Assembly (NCBI RefSeq): GCF_001945395.1
Contig: NZ_MSXV01000052.1
Span: 1-64,000, forward strand
Reading direction: 5' to 3'
Source of the DNA: Pseudomonas sp. PA15(2017)
Lineage (GTDB): Bacteria > Pseudomonadota > Gammaproteobacteria > Pseudomonadales > Pseudomonadaceae
DNA: 64,000 bases
Shown here: in pieces, positions 1 through 8,766 of the stretch
How positions within the stretch are numbered: the stretch's first letter is position 1
Layout of the letters: every line of letters begins with the position of its first letter
The notes under the pieces: model-generated
Told to the model about the DNA's origin: nothing
Seen by the model: only the letters and a program-made list of their open reading frames with translations
Database searches by the model: none
Program-made: the position numbers and the translations under genes

Positions 1-25
1 GGGTAAGACGGGCATGTTTATGCAA

Positions 26-94
26 GTTCATCCGGGGCTCCTGGAAGGCTGTGTTGGTCGCGCTTCCAGAATTCCGGGAACGCCCCGGATGAAC
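26..94. other. Nested stem-loop in 5' intergenic region
   Basis: Two perfect 13-bp arms (26-38 and 82-94, reading GTTCATCCGGGGC and its complement) enclose a second perfect 7-bp stem (CTGGAAG at 41-47 with CTTCCAG at 63-69). No U-run follows, so it is not a simple terminator. It could be a small structured RNA, a mobile-element remnant or the end of a gene truncated by the window edge. Function is unknown. Confidence 0.4.
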
Positions 95-114
95 AACCTA
101 CTGAGAGATCACAG

Positions 115-455
115 CTAGCCGTGCCCGCGATTCAGGCACCGCCGATTACCGGCAGGAACCGGCCAGCGTATTGATCCATCAGGACCTTTGCCGTCCACAC
201 CATCGCTTTCGCGCGCATGGCGCGCTCCCACATTTGTCTGTGGGAAGCCCCAGGTGTCGCTGCGCTCGACCCGGGCTACTCCACTGAGCATGGGTGATGG
301 GCGGCTGGGCCTTGTGGGAGCGGGCCATGCCCGCGATGTAGGCACCGCCGATACCGGCAGGAACCAGCCTCCGTGTTGGTCTATAAAGACCTGCGCCGCC
401 CATACCATCGCTTTCGCGCGCATGGCGCGCTCCCACATTTGCTTATGTGGCAGCG
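115..455 (-). repeat. About 1.6 inverted copies of the 205-bp intergenic repeat
   Basis: This block repeats with a period of about 206 bp (the motif CACCGCCGAT recurs at 137 and 343). It is the reverse complement of the tandem array at 7641-8722. It carries the palindromic modules GTGGGAGCGGGCCATGCCCG and AGCCCGGGTCGAGCGC, which are common in Pseudomonas spacers. Short open frames across it are by-products of the repeat and I do not call them as genes. Confidence 0.75.
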
Positions 456-650
456 CTGATACCTCTCTTCACCCGAAGAATGCACGCCATCAGCGCACGA
501 CAGGTGCACTCATGCACCCGAGCAGAACATTCGCAAGGCAACGCCACACGGACAGAAACTTGACCATGGCCGCCAGCGCCCAGCAACTACGGGCCCTGCA
601 GAAGAATCATGAAAACTGGCACGCCACCTGCAATGGCACTGACAACCCAG

Positions 651-822
651 TTTCGGGGACCTTGGTACAGGCAGGCCGGGGATTCCCCTCTTTCTTTGGG
701 AGCCTCGGTACAGGCAGGCCGGGACCTCCCTTCTTTCTTCGGGGACTCTGATACAGGCAGATCAGATAATCCCCCTTTTCTTCGGGAGCCCTGGTACAGG
801 CAGGCCGGGAACTCCCTCTTTT
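651..822. repeat. 43-bp tandem repeat, four copies
   Basis: The motif TACAGGCAG recurs at 666, 709, 752 and 795, an exact 43-bp period. Each copy has a GGCCGGGA-type core and a CCCTCTTTCTT-like pyrimidine tract. The copies differ by a few substitutions. The array ends at the stop codon of the reverse-strand gene 821-1267. The region 456-650 between the two repeat blocks shows no convincing gene. Confidence 0.7.
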
Positions 823-1267
823 ACTCCTGACGCGGCGCCAGACGAACCGTCAGGCGCCAGCGGCCCTGCACCTCCACGGCATTCATTTCAGCGCGCAGCG
901 GGCGAGCCGCCACCACGCGCACCTCCAGCTCACGCCCATCACGCACCACGCGCCAGTTGGCGGCGCGCCCGGCGATCTGCAACTGGCCCTGGCGCTCCCG
1001 GCCCAGCCCCTCGAAGCGCAGCGCGAAGGTGCCGTGAGCGTCGCTGACCTGCACGTGTGGCTCGACGTTGAACCACAGCAGCAAGCGGTCGTCCTGAACC
1101 TCGATGTCCCTGAGGTGCATGGCATCCGGGTGGAACAGCCGGCCGATCATCAGGCCGACCAGAAAACCGAAGATCGCCAGCGAGCCGATCACGCGCAGCC
1201 ACGGACGCGGCCTTGGCGGCTTATCCGGCGTAGAATGGCGCCCGTCTTCTGGCCTGGAGCCGCGCAT
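821..1267 (-). CDS. Membrane-anchored conserved protein of unknown function
   Basis: The 148-residue product has a basic, proline-rich N-terminus, one transmembrane segment at about residues 27-47 (GSLAIFGFLVGLMIG) and a C-terminal domain rich in beta-type sequence (about 50-147), probably periplasmic. I do not recognise a named family. It is divergent from trmL and the two predicted start codons overlap in one CATG, so both starts cannot have fully independent leaders. An internal start is possible, but the next Met is inside the membrane segment, which argues for the long form. Confidence 0.6.
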   Translation of the reverse strand: MRGSRPEDGRHSTPDKPPRPRPWLRVIGSLAIFGFLVGLMIGRLFHPDAMHLRDIEVQDDRLLLWFNVEPHVQVSDAHGTFALRFEGLGRERQGQLQIAGRAANWRVVRDGRELEVRVVAARPLRAEMNAVEVQGRWRLTVRLAPRQE

Positions 1268-1727
1268 GTTTCATGTAATCCTTTTTCAACCGGAAATTCC
1301 GCCCAACACCGGCAACGTTATCAGGCTTTGCGCCAACAGCGGTTGCCACCTGCACCTGGTCGAGCCGCTTGGCTTCGAACTGGACGACAAGCGCCTGCGC
1401 CGCGCCGGGCTGGATTATCACGAGTACGCGCCGCTCAAGCGCCACGCCAGCCTCGAGGCCTGCCTGGAAAGCCTCGGCCAGCCACGGGTGTTCGCCTTCA
1501 CCACCAAGGGCTCGCAGCCTTTCCATGAAGTGGCCTACCAGCCGGGCGATGCCTTCCTGTTCGGCCCGGAGAGCCGCGGCCTGCCGGCCGAGATTCGCGA
1601 TGCCCTGCCCGAGTCGCAGCGCGTGCGCCTGCCGATGCGCGAAGGCTGCCGCAGCCTGAACCTGTCCAATACCGTGGCCGTCGCAGTGTATGAAGCCTGG
1701 CGCCAGAACGGCTTCGCCGTTAGTTGA
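1266..1727 (+). CDS. trmL: tRNA (cytidine(34)-2'-O)-methyltransferase TrmL
   Basis: The product is a 153-residue SPOUT-class methyltransferase of the TrmL (YibK) family. It methylates the 2'-OH of the wobble nucleotide in certain leucine tRNAs with SAM. Visible family signatures are the N-terminal FQPEIPPNTGNVIRLCA, FGPESRGLP near residue 100 and the knot-forming RSLNLSNTVAVAVYEA near the C-terminus. Length is normal for the family. GGAG lies 7-10 nt before the ATG. It converges on secB across a bidirectional terminator. Confidence 0.95.
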   Translation: MFHVILFQPEIPPNTGNVIRLCANSGCHLHLVEPLGFELDDKRLRRAGLDYHEYAPLKRHASLEACLESLGQPRVFAFTTKGSQPFHEVAYQPGDAFLFGPESRGLPAEIRDALPESQRVRLPMREGCRSLNLSNTVAVAVYEAWRQNGFAVS

Positions 1728-1746
1728 AAGGCGGTACTGCGATTCT

Positions 1747-1820
1747 GTAGCCCGGCGTTGAGCGCAGCGATACCCGGGGCAGGCCATCCCTGGGTATCGC
1801 TGCACTCAACTGCAGGCTAC
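1747..1820. repeat. REP-like palindromic intergenic element
   Basis: A long imperfect palindrome starts GTAGCC and ends GGCTAC, with inner complementary segments GCAGCGATACCC and GGGTATCGCTGC. It carries the GAGCGCAGCGA module shared with the 205-bp repeats, so it is a diverged member of the same interspersed family. It sits between trmL and its terminator. Confidence 0.65.
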
Positions 1821-1837
1821 GAGGCCGGGACAGGCCC

Positions 1838-1866
1838 AAAAAAAACGCCCCGAAGGGCGTTTTTTC
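1838..1866. terminator. Bidirectional Rho-independent terminator, trmL/secB
   Basis: The stem AACGCCC/GGGCGTT with loop CGAA has an A-run on the left and a T-run on the right. It can therefore end transcripts of both convergent genes. Confidence 0.85.
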
Positions 1867-1883
1867 ATGCGGAGACCGCAGGC

Positions 1884-2345
1884 TCAGTTGGCCTGCTGGC
1901 GCTGCAGCTCCTGGGCGTACAGGGCGTCGAAGTTCACCGGGGCCAGCATCAGCGCCGGGAACGAGCCGCGCACCACCAGGCTGTCCAGGGTTTCACGGGC
2001 ATACGGGAACAGGATGTTCGGGCAGAACGCACCCAGGGTGTGGCTCATGGAAGCGGCGTCCAGGCCTTTGATCAGGAAGATGCCAGCCTGCTGCACTTCG
2101 GCGATGAAGGCAGTTTCTTCGCCGTTCTTCACGGTCACCGACAGGGTCAGCACCACCTCGTGGAAGTCGCCTTCCAGGGCTTTCTGACGGGTGTTGAGGT
2201 CCATCGAGACGCTCGGCGTCCACTCCTGGCGGAAGATCTCGGGGCTCTTCGGCGCTTCGAAGGACAGGTCACGCACATAGATGCGCTGCAGGGAGAACTG
2301 GGGAGTCTGCTCGTCTTGGACGGCACCGGTAGCTTGTTCGGTCAT
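1884..2345 (-). CDS. secB: Protein-export chaperone SecB
   Basis: The 153-residue protein matches SecB in length and in the motifs [16 protein letters not shown] and [17 protein letters not shown]. SecB is a cytosolic tetramer that keeps preproteins unfolded and delivers them to SecA. It is the third gene of a reverse-strand cluster with the rhodanese gene and grxC, as in other pseudomonads. The acidic C-terminal tail expected for SecA contact is short here (ending in QRQQAN), as is common in Pseudomonas. Confidence 0.97.
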   Translation of the reverse strand: MTEQATGAVQDEQTPQFSLQRIYVRDLSFEAPKSPEIFRQEWTPSVSMDLNTRQKALEGDFHEVVLTLSVTVKNGEETAFIAEVQQAGIFLIKGLDAASMSHTLGAFCPNILFPYARETLDSLVVRGSFPALMLAPVNFDALYAQELQRQQAN

Positions 2346-2393
2346 GGGGCAAAGCCTTCTGCTGTATGGACGTAAAGGAAGGTTCTAAATCGA

Positions 2394-2648
2394 TCAGGCA
2401 TCGAGCAGCGCATCGAGCTTGCCGGCCCGTTCCAGGGCAAACAGGTCGTCGCAGCCACCCACATGGGTTTCACCGATCCATATTTGCGGCACCGAGGTGC
2501 GGCCGGCCTTGCGCGTCATCTCGGCGCGCACGTCCGGCTTGCCGTCGACTCGGATCTCGTCGAACGGCACGCTTTTGCTGGTCAACAGCTGCTTGGCGCG
2601 GATGCAGTAGGGGCACCAGTCGCTGGAGTAGATGACGACCTTGGCCAT
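2394..2648 (-). CDS. grxC: Glutaredoxin 3
   Basis: The 84-residue thioredoxin-fold protein has the dithiol active site CPYC at residues 12-15 (SSDWCPYCIRAK), the TSVPQIWIG cis-proline segment and the GGCDDL glutathione-binding motif. It reduces disulfides using glutathione. It ends 48 bp before secB and starts 2 bp after the rhodanese gene, so the three are probably one transcript. Confidence 0.95.
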   Translation of the reverse strand: MAKVVIYSSDWCPYCIRAKQLLTSKSVPFDEIRVDGKPDVRAEMTRKAGRTSVPQIWIGETHVGGCDDLFALERAGKLDALLDA

Positions 2649-2649
2649 G

Positions 2650-3066
2650 TCACTTCACCACGGGCAGGCTGTCGCCACGCCAGGTGGCGATACCGCCGCC
2701 CAGGCGCGCGGCGGTGAAGCCGGCCTTCTGCAATTCACGGGCGGCGGTGCCGGCCTGCTGGCCCAGGGCATCGACCACGATGATGGTCTTGGCCTTATGC
2801 TTTTCCAGCTCGGCCAGGCGCGAGGCCAGCTTGTCGTTGGGGATGTTCAGGGCACCGACGATATGGCCGGTGTCGAAATCCTTCTTGCTGCGAATATCGA
2901 CCACCACGCCTTCGTCGCGGTTGATCAGCGCCGTCACTTCACGGCTGCTCAGGCTTTTGCCGCCCTTGCTCAGTTCGGTGAAGATCAACAGCGAAAGAAT
3001 GATGACGAACAGGCCGCTGAGGATGAAGTGGTTGGTGGCAAATTCAATGAGGTTGGCAAGCATCAC
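2650..3066 (-). CDS. Membrane-anchored rhodanese-like protein (YibN type)
   Basis: The 138-residue protein has an N-terminal transmembrane helix (about residues 12-30, FILSGLFVIILSLLIF) and a single rhodanese domain (about 40-135). The usual catalytic-loop cysteine is absent: the loop reads VVDALGQQAGTAA. Sulfurtransferase activity is therefore doubtful, and a structural or binding role is likelier. It is the first gene of the reverse-strand cluster with grxC and secB and is divergent from gpmI. Confidence 0.85.
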   Translation of the reverse strand: MMLANLIEFATNHFILSGLFVIILSLLIFTELSKGGKSLSSREVTALINRDEGVVVDIRSKKDFDTGHIVGALNIPNDKLASRLAELEKHKAKTIIVVDALGQQAGTAARELQKAGFTAARLGGGIATWRGDSLPVVK

Positions 3067-3277
3067 GCGGTTCCGGGACGGTAAAATGCCGGCCAGTATA
3101 CACAGCCCGGTGAGTCCACCAAAGGCCGCACGGCGGTGACGGGATCTTTCCGAGGCCGTAGAATGTCAGAGCGATTTCAGTGGGTCGCCTCCCCGGGCGA
3201 CCGCCTCCGGACCGCCGCGAGCGAGCATGTGCTCGCCGCCGGCATTAATTGCTTCCCCTCAGCAGAGCGAGCCCCGT

Positions 3278-4813
3278 ATGAGCGCAGCGCCCAAACCCCT
3301 GGTTCTGGTCATTCTCGACGGCTTCGGCCACAGCGAAACTCCCGAGCACAATGCCATTTTCGCCGCCAGCACGCCAGTCTATGACCGTCTGCGTGCCACC
3401 CAGCCCCACGGGCTGATTTCCGGCAGCGGCATGGACGTCGGCTTGCCGGATGGCCAGATGGGCAACTCCGAGGTTGGCCACATGAATCTCGGTGCCGGCC
3501 GCGTGGTGTATCAGGACTTCACCCGAGTGACCAAGGCGATCCGCGACGGCGAGTTCTTCGAGAACCCGGCCATCACCGGCGCCGTGGACAAGGCTGCGGG
3601 CGCCGGCAAGGCCGTGCACATCCTCGGCCTGCTGTCCGACGGCGGCGTGCACAGCCACCAGGATCACCTGGTGGCGATGGTCGAGCTGGCCGCGCGCCGT
3701 GGCGCCGAGAAGATTTACCTGCACGCCTTTCTCGACGGTCGCGACACCGCGCCGAAAAGCGCCCAGAGTTCCATCGAGCTGCTCGACGCCACCTTCGCCA
3801 AACTCGGCAAGGGCCGCATCGCTTCGCTGATCGGCCGCTACTTCGCCATGGATCGCGACAACCGTTGGGATCGCGTGGCCCAGGCCTACAACCTGATCGC
3901 CGATGGCAACAGCCAGTTCCAGGCGGATACCGCCGTGGCCGGCCTGCAAGCCGCCTATGCCCGCGAGGAAAGCGACGAGTTCGTGAAAGCCACCAGCATC
4001 GGCGAGCCGGTCCGGGTCGAGGACGGCGACGCCGTGGTGTTCATGAACTTCCGTGCCGACCGCGCCCGCGAGCTGACCCGCGCTTTCGTCGAGCAGGGCT
4101 TCGACGCCTTCGAGCGGGCCCGGGTGCCGCAGACCGCCGGCTTCATCATGCTCACCCAGTACGCGGCGAGCATCGACACGCCCAGCGCCTTCAAGCCCGA
4201 GCCGCTGGTCAACGTGTTCGGCGAGTACCTGGCCAACAACGGCAAGACCCAGCTGCGCATCGCCGAGACCGAGAAGTACGCCCACGTCACCTTCTTCTTC
4301 TCCGGCGGCCGCGAAGAGCCGTTCACGGGCGAAGAGCGTATCCTGATCCCGTCGCCGAACGTCGCCACCTATGATCTGCAGCCGCAGATGAACGCCCCCG
4401 AGGTGACCGACAAGATCGTCGACGCCATCGAGAATCAGCGCTTCGATGTGATCGTGGTCAACTACGCCAACGGCGACATGGTCGGCCACACTGGTGTGTT
4501 CGAGGCGGCGGTCGCCGCGGTGGAGTGCCTGGACACCTGCATGGGGCGCATCGTCGAGGCCCTCGACAAGGTCGGTGGCGAAGCACTGATCACCGCCGAC
4601 CACGGCAATGTCGAGCAGATGCAGGACGAATGCACTGGCCAGGCGCACACCGCGCACACCTGCGAACCGGTACCGTTCATCTACGTCGGCAAGCGCAAAG
4701 TGAGCATCCGCGAAGGCGGCGTGCTGGCGGATGTGGCACCCACCCTGCTGACGCTGATGGGCCTGCCGATTCCCCAGGAAATGACCGGCACCAGCATCGT
4801 CACCCTCGGCTGA
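3278..4813 (+). CDS. gpmI: 2,3-bisphosphoglycerate-independent phosphoglycerate mutase
   Basis: The 511-residue product interconverts 3- and 2-phosphoglycerate with two Mn ions. It has the phosphatase-core metal motif VLVILDGFG at the N-terminus, the phosphoserine site [16 protein letters not shown], the HxDGRD motif (HAFLDGRD) and the C-terminal metal site [11 protein letters not shown]. Start chosen at [15 protein letters not shown]; an earlier in-frame start at 3227 would add an unlikely leader. Between this gene and envC (4814-4961) I see only a GC-rich imperfect inverted repeat. Confidence 0.96.
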   Translation: MSAAPKPLVLVILDGFGHSETPEHNAIFAASTPVYDRLRATQPHGLISGSGMDVGLPDGQMGNSEVGHMNLGAGRVVYQDFTRVTKAIRDGEFFENPAITGAVDKAAGAGKAVHILGLLSDGGVHSHQDHLVAMVELAARRGAEKIYLHAFLDGRDTAPKSAQSSIELLDATFAKLGKGRIASLIGRYFAMDRDNRWDRVAQAYNLIADGNSQFQADTAVAGLQAAYAREESDEFVKATSIGEPVRVEDGDAVVFMNFRADRARELTRAFVEQGFDAFERARVPQTAGFIMLTQYAASIDTPSAFKPEPLVNVFGEYLANNGKTQLRIAETEKYAHVTFFFSGGREEPFTGEERILIPSPNVATYDLQPQMNAPEVTDKIVDAIENQRFDVIVVNYANGDMVGHTGVFEAAVAAVECLDTCMGRIVEALDKVGGEALITADHGNVEQMQDECTGQAHTAHTCEPVPFIYVGKRKVSIREGGVLADVAPTLLTLMGLPIPQEMTGTSIVTLG

Positions 4814-4961
4814 CCTTAGGTGACGGCTCGGGGCGGCGCAGCAGCGCTGCCCCACCGGTCGACCGCCTGCCACCTCGGGTCGGCATCTGCACCAGAGACG
4901 TTTTTTTTACCCGGAACCAAGGGCATACTAAGCCGGTTCCCCGCCAGGTACCGCCTGCACC

Positions 4962-6212
4962 ATGCTCCGTGTCCTCACCTTTATCCTCATGACCAGCCTG
5001 CTGGCACCGGTTTTCGCCGATCAGAAAGCCGACACGCAGAAGCAGCTGGATGCGGCACGTGCCGACGTCAGCGAATTGAAGAAACTGCTGGAGCAACTGC
5101 AGCAGGAAAAATCCGGTGTACAGAAGCAGCTCAAGACCACCGAAACCGAAATGGGCGAGCTGGAGAATCAGGTCAAGGGCCTGCGCGAAGAGCTGCAGGA
5201 CAGCGAGCAAGAGCTCAAACGCCTCGATCAGGAGAAAAAAAAACTCCAGGGCGCGCGCCTTGAACAGCAACGGCTGATCGGCATCCAGGCCCGTGCGGCC
5301 TATCAGGGCGGGCGCCAGGAGTACCTCAAGCTTTTGCTCAACCAGCAGAACCCGGAAAAATTCTCCCGCACCCTGACCTACTACGATTACCTCGCCGAAG
5401 CGCGCATGGGTCAGCTGACGGCCTTTAACGAGACGCTGCGCCAGCTGGCCAACGTCGAGCAGGACATCAGCCATCACCAGCAGCAATTGCAGGTGCAGAA
5501 AGGCGAGCTGGACAGCCGCAGCGCCCAGCTGGCCGAGGTGCGCAAGGAGCGCCAGCAGGCACTGGCCAAGCTGAACAAGGATTACGCCGCCCGCGACCAG
5601 CGCCTCAAGGCCCGCGAGCAGGAGCAGGCCGAACTCGGCCGGGTGCTCAAGACCATCGAGCAAACCCTCGCCCGCCAGGCCCGTGAAGCAGAGGCGCAGC
5701 GCCAGCGCGAACTCGCCGCTGCGCGCGAGAAGCCCAGCGCTCCGGCAGCGACCGGCAAGCGCGCCGAAAGCGGCCCGCTGGTCAGCTCCGGCGCCGCCTA
5801 CGGCGGGCCATTCGCCAATGCCAAGGGCAAGCTGCCATGGCCAGTCAATGGCCGTGTTGTTGCAAGATATGGAACCCCGCGGGGCGAAGATGCTCGGACT
5901 AAGTGGGACGGCGTGCTGATTGGCGCCACCGCCGGCAGTCAGGTACGCGCCGTGCATGGCGGTCGAGTGGTTTTCGCAGACTGGTTGCGCGGTTCCGGGC
6001 TTCTGGTCATTCTCGACCATGGCAATGGTTACCTGACCCTTTACGGGCACAACCAGAGCCTGCTCAAGGACGCCGGAGACATCGTCAAGGCCGGGGAGCC
6101 CATCGCCACCGTCGGTACCAGCGGCGGCCAGGACACCCCAGCGCTGTATTTCGCGATTCGCCAGCAGGGCCGCGCCAGCGATCCGGCCCAATGGTGTCGG
6201 GCGCAAGGATAA
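4962..6212 (+). CDS. envC: Murein hydrolase activator EnvC (M23-family)
   Basis: The 416-residue periplasmic protein has a signal peptide (to about residue 20, cleavage after VFA), a long coiled coil (about 25-260, rich in Q, E, K and L) and a C-terminal degenerate LytM/M23 domain (about 290-412, with WDGVLIGATAGSQVRAVHGG and HGNGYLTLYGHN). EnvC homologues recruit and activate AmiA/AmiB amidases at the septum and are enzymatically inactive. ctpA follows after 32 bp, the same arrangement as in P. aeruginosa. Confidence 0.92.
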   Translation: MLRVLTFILMTSLLAPVFADQKADTQKQLDAARADVSELKKLLEQLQQEKSGVQKQLKTTETEMGELENQVKGLREELQDSEQELKRLDQEKKKLQGARLEQQRLIGIQARAAYQGGRQEYLKLLLNQQNPEKFSRTLTYYDYLAEARMGQLTAFNETLRQLANVEQDISHHQQQLQVQKGELDSRSAQLAEVRKERQQALAKLNKDYAARDQRLKAREQEQAELGRVLKTIEQTLARQAREAEAQRQRELAAAREKPSAPAATGKRAESGPLVSSGAAYGGPFANAKGKLPWPVNGRVVARYGTPRGEDARTKWDGVLIGATAGSQVRAVHGGRVVFADWLRGSGLLVILDHGNGYLTLYGHNQSLLKDAGDIVKAGEPIATVGTSGGQDTPALYFAIRQQGRASDPAQWCRAQG

Positions 6213-6244
6213 GCGCCATCTCATTGTCGTAGGAGTTAGTTCGA

Positions 6245-7558
6245 ATGCCGCATCTGTCCCGCCTCACCTCCCTGGCCCTGGCGATTGCCCTGCTCGGTGG
6301 CGCACCTGTGCTGCATGCCGACCAGGCTCCGATCACCGCGCCGCCGGCCGTCGACCAGAATGCAGCGCCGCTGCCCCTGGACGAGCTGCGTACCTTCGCC
6401 GAGGTGATGGACCGCATCAAGGCCGCCTACGTCGAGCCGGTCACCGACAAGGAACTGCTGGAAAACGCCATCAAAGGCATGCTCAGCAACCTCGACCCGC
6501 ATTCGGCCTACCTCGACCCGAAAGCCTTCGCCGAGCTGCAGGAAAGCACCAGCGGCGAGTTCGGCGGCCTGGGCATCGAAGTCGGTACCGAGGACGGGTT
6601 CATCAAAGTGGTCTCGCCCATCGACGACACCCCGGCCTCCAAGGCGGGCATCCACCCCGGCGACCTGATCGTCAAGATCGACGGCAAGCCCACCAAGGGC
6701 CAGTCGATGATGGAAGCCGTCGAGAGGATGCGCGGCAAGGCCGGCAGCAAGATCGTCCTGACTCTGGTGCGCGAAGGCGGCAAGCCGTTCGACGTCGAGC
6801 TGACCCGCGCGGTGATCAAGGTCACCAGCGTACGCAGCCAGATGATCGATCCGGGCTACGGCTACATCCGCGTCACCCAGTTCCAGATCAACACCGGCGA
6901 GGAAGTCGGCAAGGCCCTGAACAAGCTGCGCAAGGAAAACGGCAAGAAGCTCAGCGGCCTGGTGCTCGACCTGCGCAACAACCCCGGCGGCGTGCTGCAG
7001 TCGGCCGTGGAAGTGGCCGACCACTTCCTCAAGAAGGGCCTGATCGTCTACACCAAGGGGCGCATCCCCAACTCGGAACTGCGCTTCTCCGCCGACCCGC
7101 TGGACGCCAGCGAAGGCGTGCCGCTGGTGGTGCTGATCAACGGTGGCAGCGCTTCGGCCTCGGAGATCGTCGCCGGCGCCCTGCAGGACCACAAGCGCGG
7201 CATCGTCATGGGCACCGACAGCTTCGGCAAGGGCTCGGTGCAGACCGTGCTGCCGTTGAACAACGATCGCGCCCTGAAGATCACCACGGCGCTGTACTTC
7301 ACGCCCAATGGCCGCTCGATCCAGGCCCAGGGCATCGTGCCGGATGTGGAAGTGGCACGCGCCAGGCTGACCCGCGAGAGCGACGACCCGACCCTCAAGG
7401 AAGCCGACCTGCAAGGCCACCTCGGCAATGGCAACGGCGGCGCCGATCGCCCGAGCCGGGGCGTGCCTGGCAAGGCAGCCCGCCCGCAGGACGACGACTA
7501 CCAGCTGAGCCAGGCACTGAATCTGCTCAAGGGCCTGAACGTTACCCGCGCCGACTGA
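6245..7558 (+). CDS. ctpA: Carboxy-terminal processing protease CtpA (S41)
   Basis: The 437-residue S41 protease has a signal peptide cleaved after about residue 25 (VLHA), a PDZ domain (about 95-170, including GLGIEVG and PGDLIVKIDG) and the catalytic region with Ser in GGSASASEIVAGAL and Lys in TDSFGKGSVQT. In P. aeruginosa CtpA degrades peptidoglycan endopeptidases together with a lipoprotein partner. The gene lies directly after envC, linking both to cell-wall remodelling. Confidence 0.95.
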   Translation: MPHLSRLTSLALAIALLGGAPVLHADQAPITAPPAVDQNAAPLPLDELRTFAEVMDRIKAAYVEPVTDKELLENAIKGMLSNLDPHSAYLDPKAFAELQESTSGEFGGLGIEVGTEDGFIKVVSPIDDTPASKAGIHPGDLIVKIDGKPTKGQSMMEAVERMRGKAGSKIVLTLVREGGKPFDVELTRAVIKVTSVRSQMIDPGYGYIRVTQFQINTGEEVGKALNKLRKENGKKLSGLVLDLRNNPGGVLQSAVEVADHFLKKGLIVYTKGRIPNSELRFSADPLDASEGVPLVVLINGGSASASEIVAGALQDHKRGIVMGTDSFGKGSVQTVLPLNNDRALKITTALYFTPNGRSIQAQGIVPDVEVARARLTRESDDPTLKEADLQGHLGNGNGGADRPSRGVPGKAARPQDDDYQLSQALNLLKGLNVTRAD

Positions 7559-7571
7559 ACATCGGCCGCCA

Positions 7572-7612
7572 TCAAAAGCCCCGGCGCAGGCAACTGCACC
7601 GGGGCTTTTTAT
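7572..7612 (+). terminator. Rho-independent terminator after ctpA
   Basis: AAAAGCCCCGG is followed 14 nt later by its complement CCGGGGCTTTTTA. It ends the envC-ctpA transcript and separates it from the tandem repeat array. Confidence 0.85.
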
Positions 7613-7640
7613 TGGCGCAGCGACGGTATGGACAGCGCAG

Positions 7641-8722
7641 GTCTTGATGGATCAATACGCTGGCCGGTTCCTGCCGGTATCGGTGGCGACTGAATCGCGG
7701 GCACGGCCCGCTCCCACAAAGCCCAGCCGCCCATCACTCATGCTCAGCGCAGTAGCCCGGGTCGAGCGCAGCGACACCCGGGGCTGTCCATGGAAAAGTG
7801 TGGGAGCGCGCCATGCGCGCGAAAGCGATGGCATGAGCGGCGCCGGTCTTGATGGATCAATACGCTGGCCGGTTCCTGCCGGTATCGGTGGCGACTGAAT
7901 CGCGGGCACGGCCCGCTCCCACAAAGCCCAGCCGCACATCACTCATGCTCAGCGCAGTAGCCCGGGTCGAGCGCAGCGACACCCGGGGCTGCTCACGGAC
8001 AAATGTGGGAGCGCGCCATGCGCGCGAAAGCGATGGTATGGGCGGCGCAGGTCTTGATGGACCAACACGGTGGCTGGTTCCTGCCGGTATCGGCGGTGCC
8101 TGAATCGCGGGCACGGCCCGCTCCCACAAGGCCCAGCCGCACATCACTCATGCTCAGTGGAGTAGCCCGGGTCGAGCGCAGCGACACCCGGGGCTTCCCA
8201 CAGACAAATGTGGGAGTGCGCCACGCGCGCGAAAGCGATGGTATGGGCGGCGCAGGTCTTTATAGACCAACACGGTAGCTGGTTACTGCTGTTGTCGGCG
8301 GTGATCGTATCGCGGGCACGACCCGCTCCCACAAAGCCCAGCCGCCCATTACTCATGCTCAGCGGGGTAGCCCGGGTCGAGCGCAGCGACACCCGGGGCT
8401 TCCCACAGACAAATGAGGGAGCGCGCCATGCGCGCGAAAGCGATGGTATGAGCGGCGCAGGTCTTGATGGATCAATACGGTGGCCGGTTCCTGCCGGTAT
8501 CGGTGATGCCTGAATCGCGGGCACGACCCGCTCCCACAAAGCCCAGCCGCGCATCACTCATGCTCAGTGGAGTAGCCCGGGTCGAGCGCAGCGACACCCG
8601 GGGCTGACCACGGAAAAATGTGGAAGCGCGCCATGCGCGCGAAGGCGATGGCATGGGCGGCGTAGGTCTTGATAGAACAACACGCTGGCCGGTTCCTGCC
8701 GGTATCGGAGGTCGGCGATCCT
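7641..8722 (+). repeat. 205-bp tandem repeat array, five copies plus a partial
   Basis: The motif GTCTT(G/T)ATRGA opens each unit at 7641, 7846, 8051, 8256, 8461 and 8666, an almost exact 205-bp period. Each unit holds two palindromic modules, GTAGCCCGGGTCGAGCGCAG and GTGGGAGCGCGCCATGCGCG, plus a GGTTCCTGCCGGTATCGG segment. Copies differ by scattered substitutions. Open frames of 60-137 codons recur in every unit on both strands but lack coding signs. A reversed 1.6-copy version lies at 115-455. Confidence 0.9.
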
Positions 8723-8766
8723 ACGCGGTCGGTGAACTGCGCGGGATCGCGGCGAACAGGCAACCG

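Noticed and set aside
3245..4873. A 542-codon frame on the - strand opposite gpmI
   Set aside because: It is a shadow of the phosphoglycerate mutase gene with no recognisable domain or ribosome-binding site.
7644..8557. Recurring 84-137-codon frames in the 205-bp repeats
   Set aside because: The same frames appear on both strands in every repeat copy and have no domain or ribosome-binding site.
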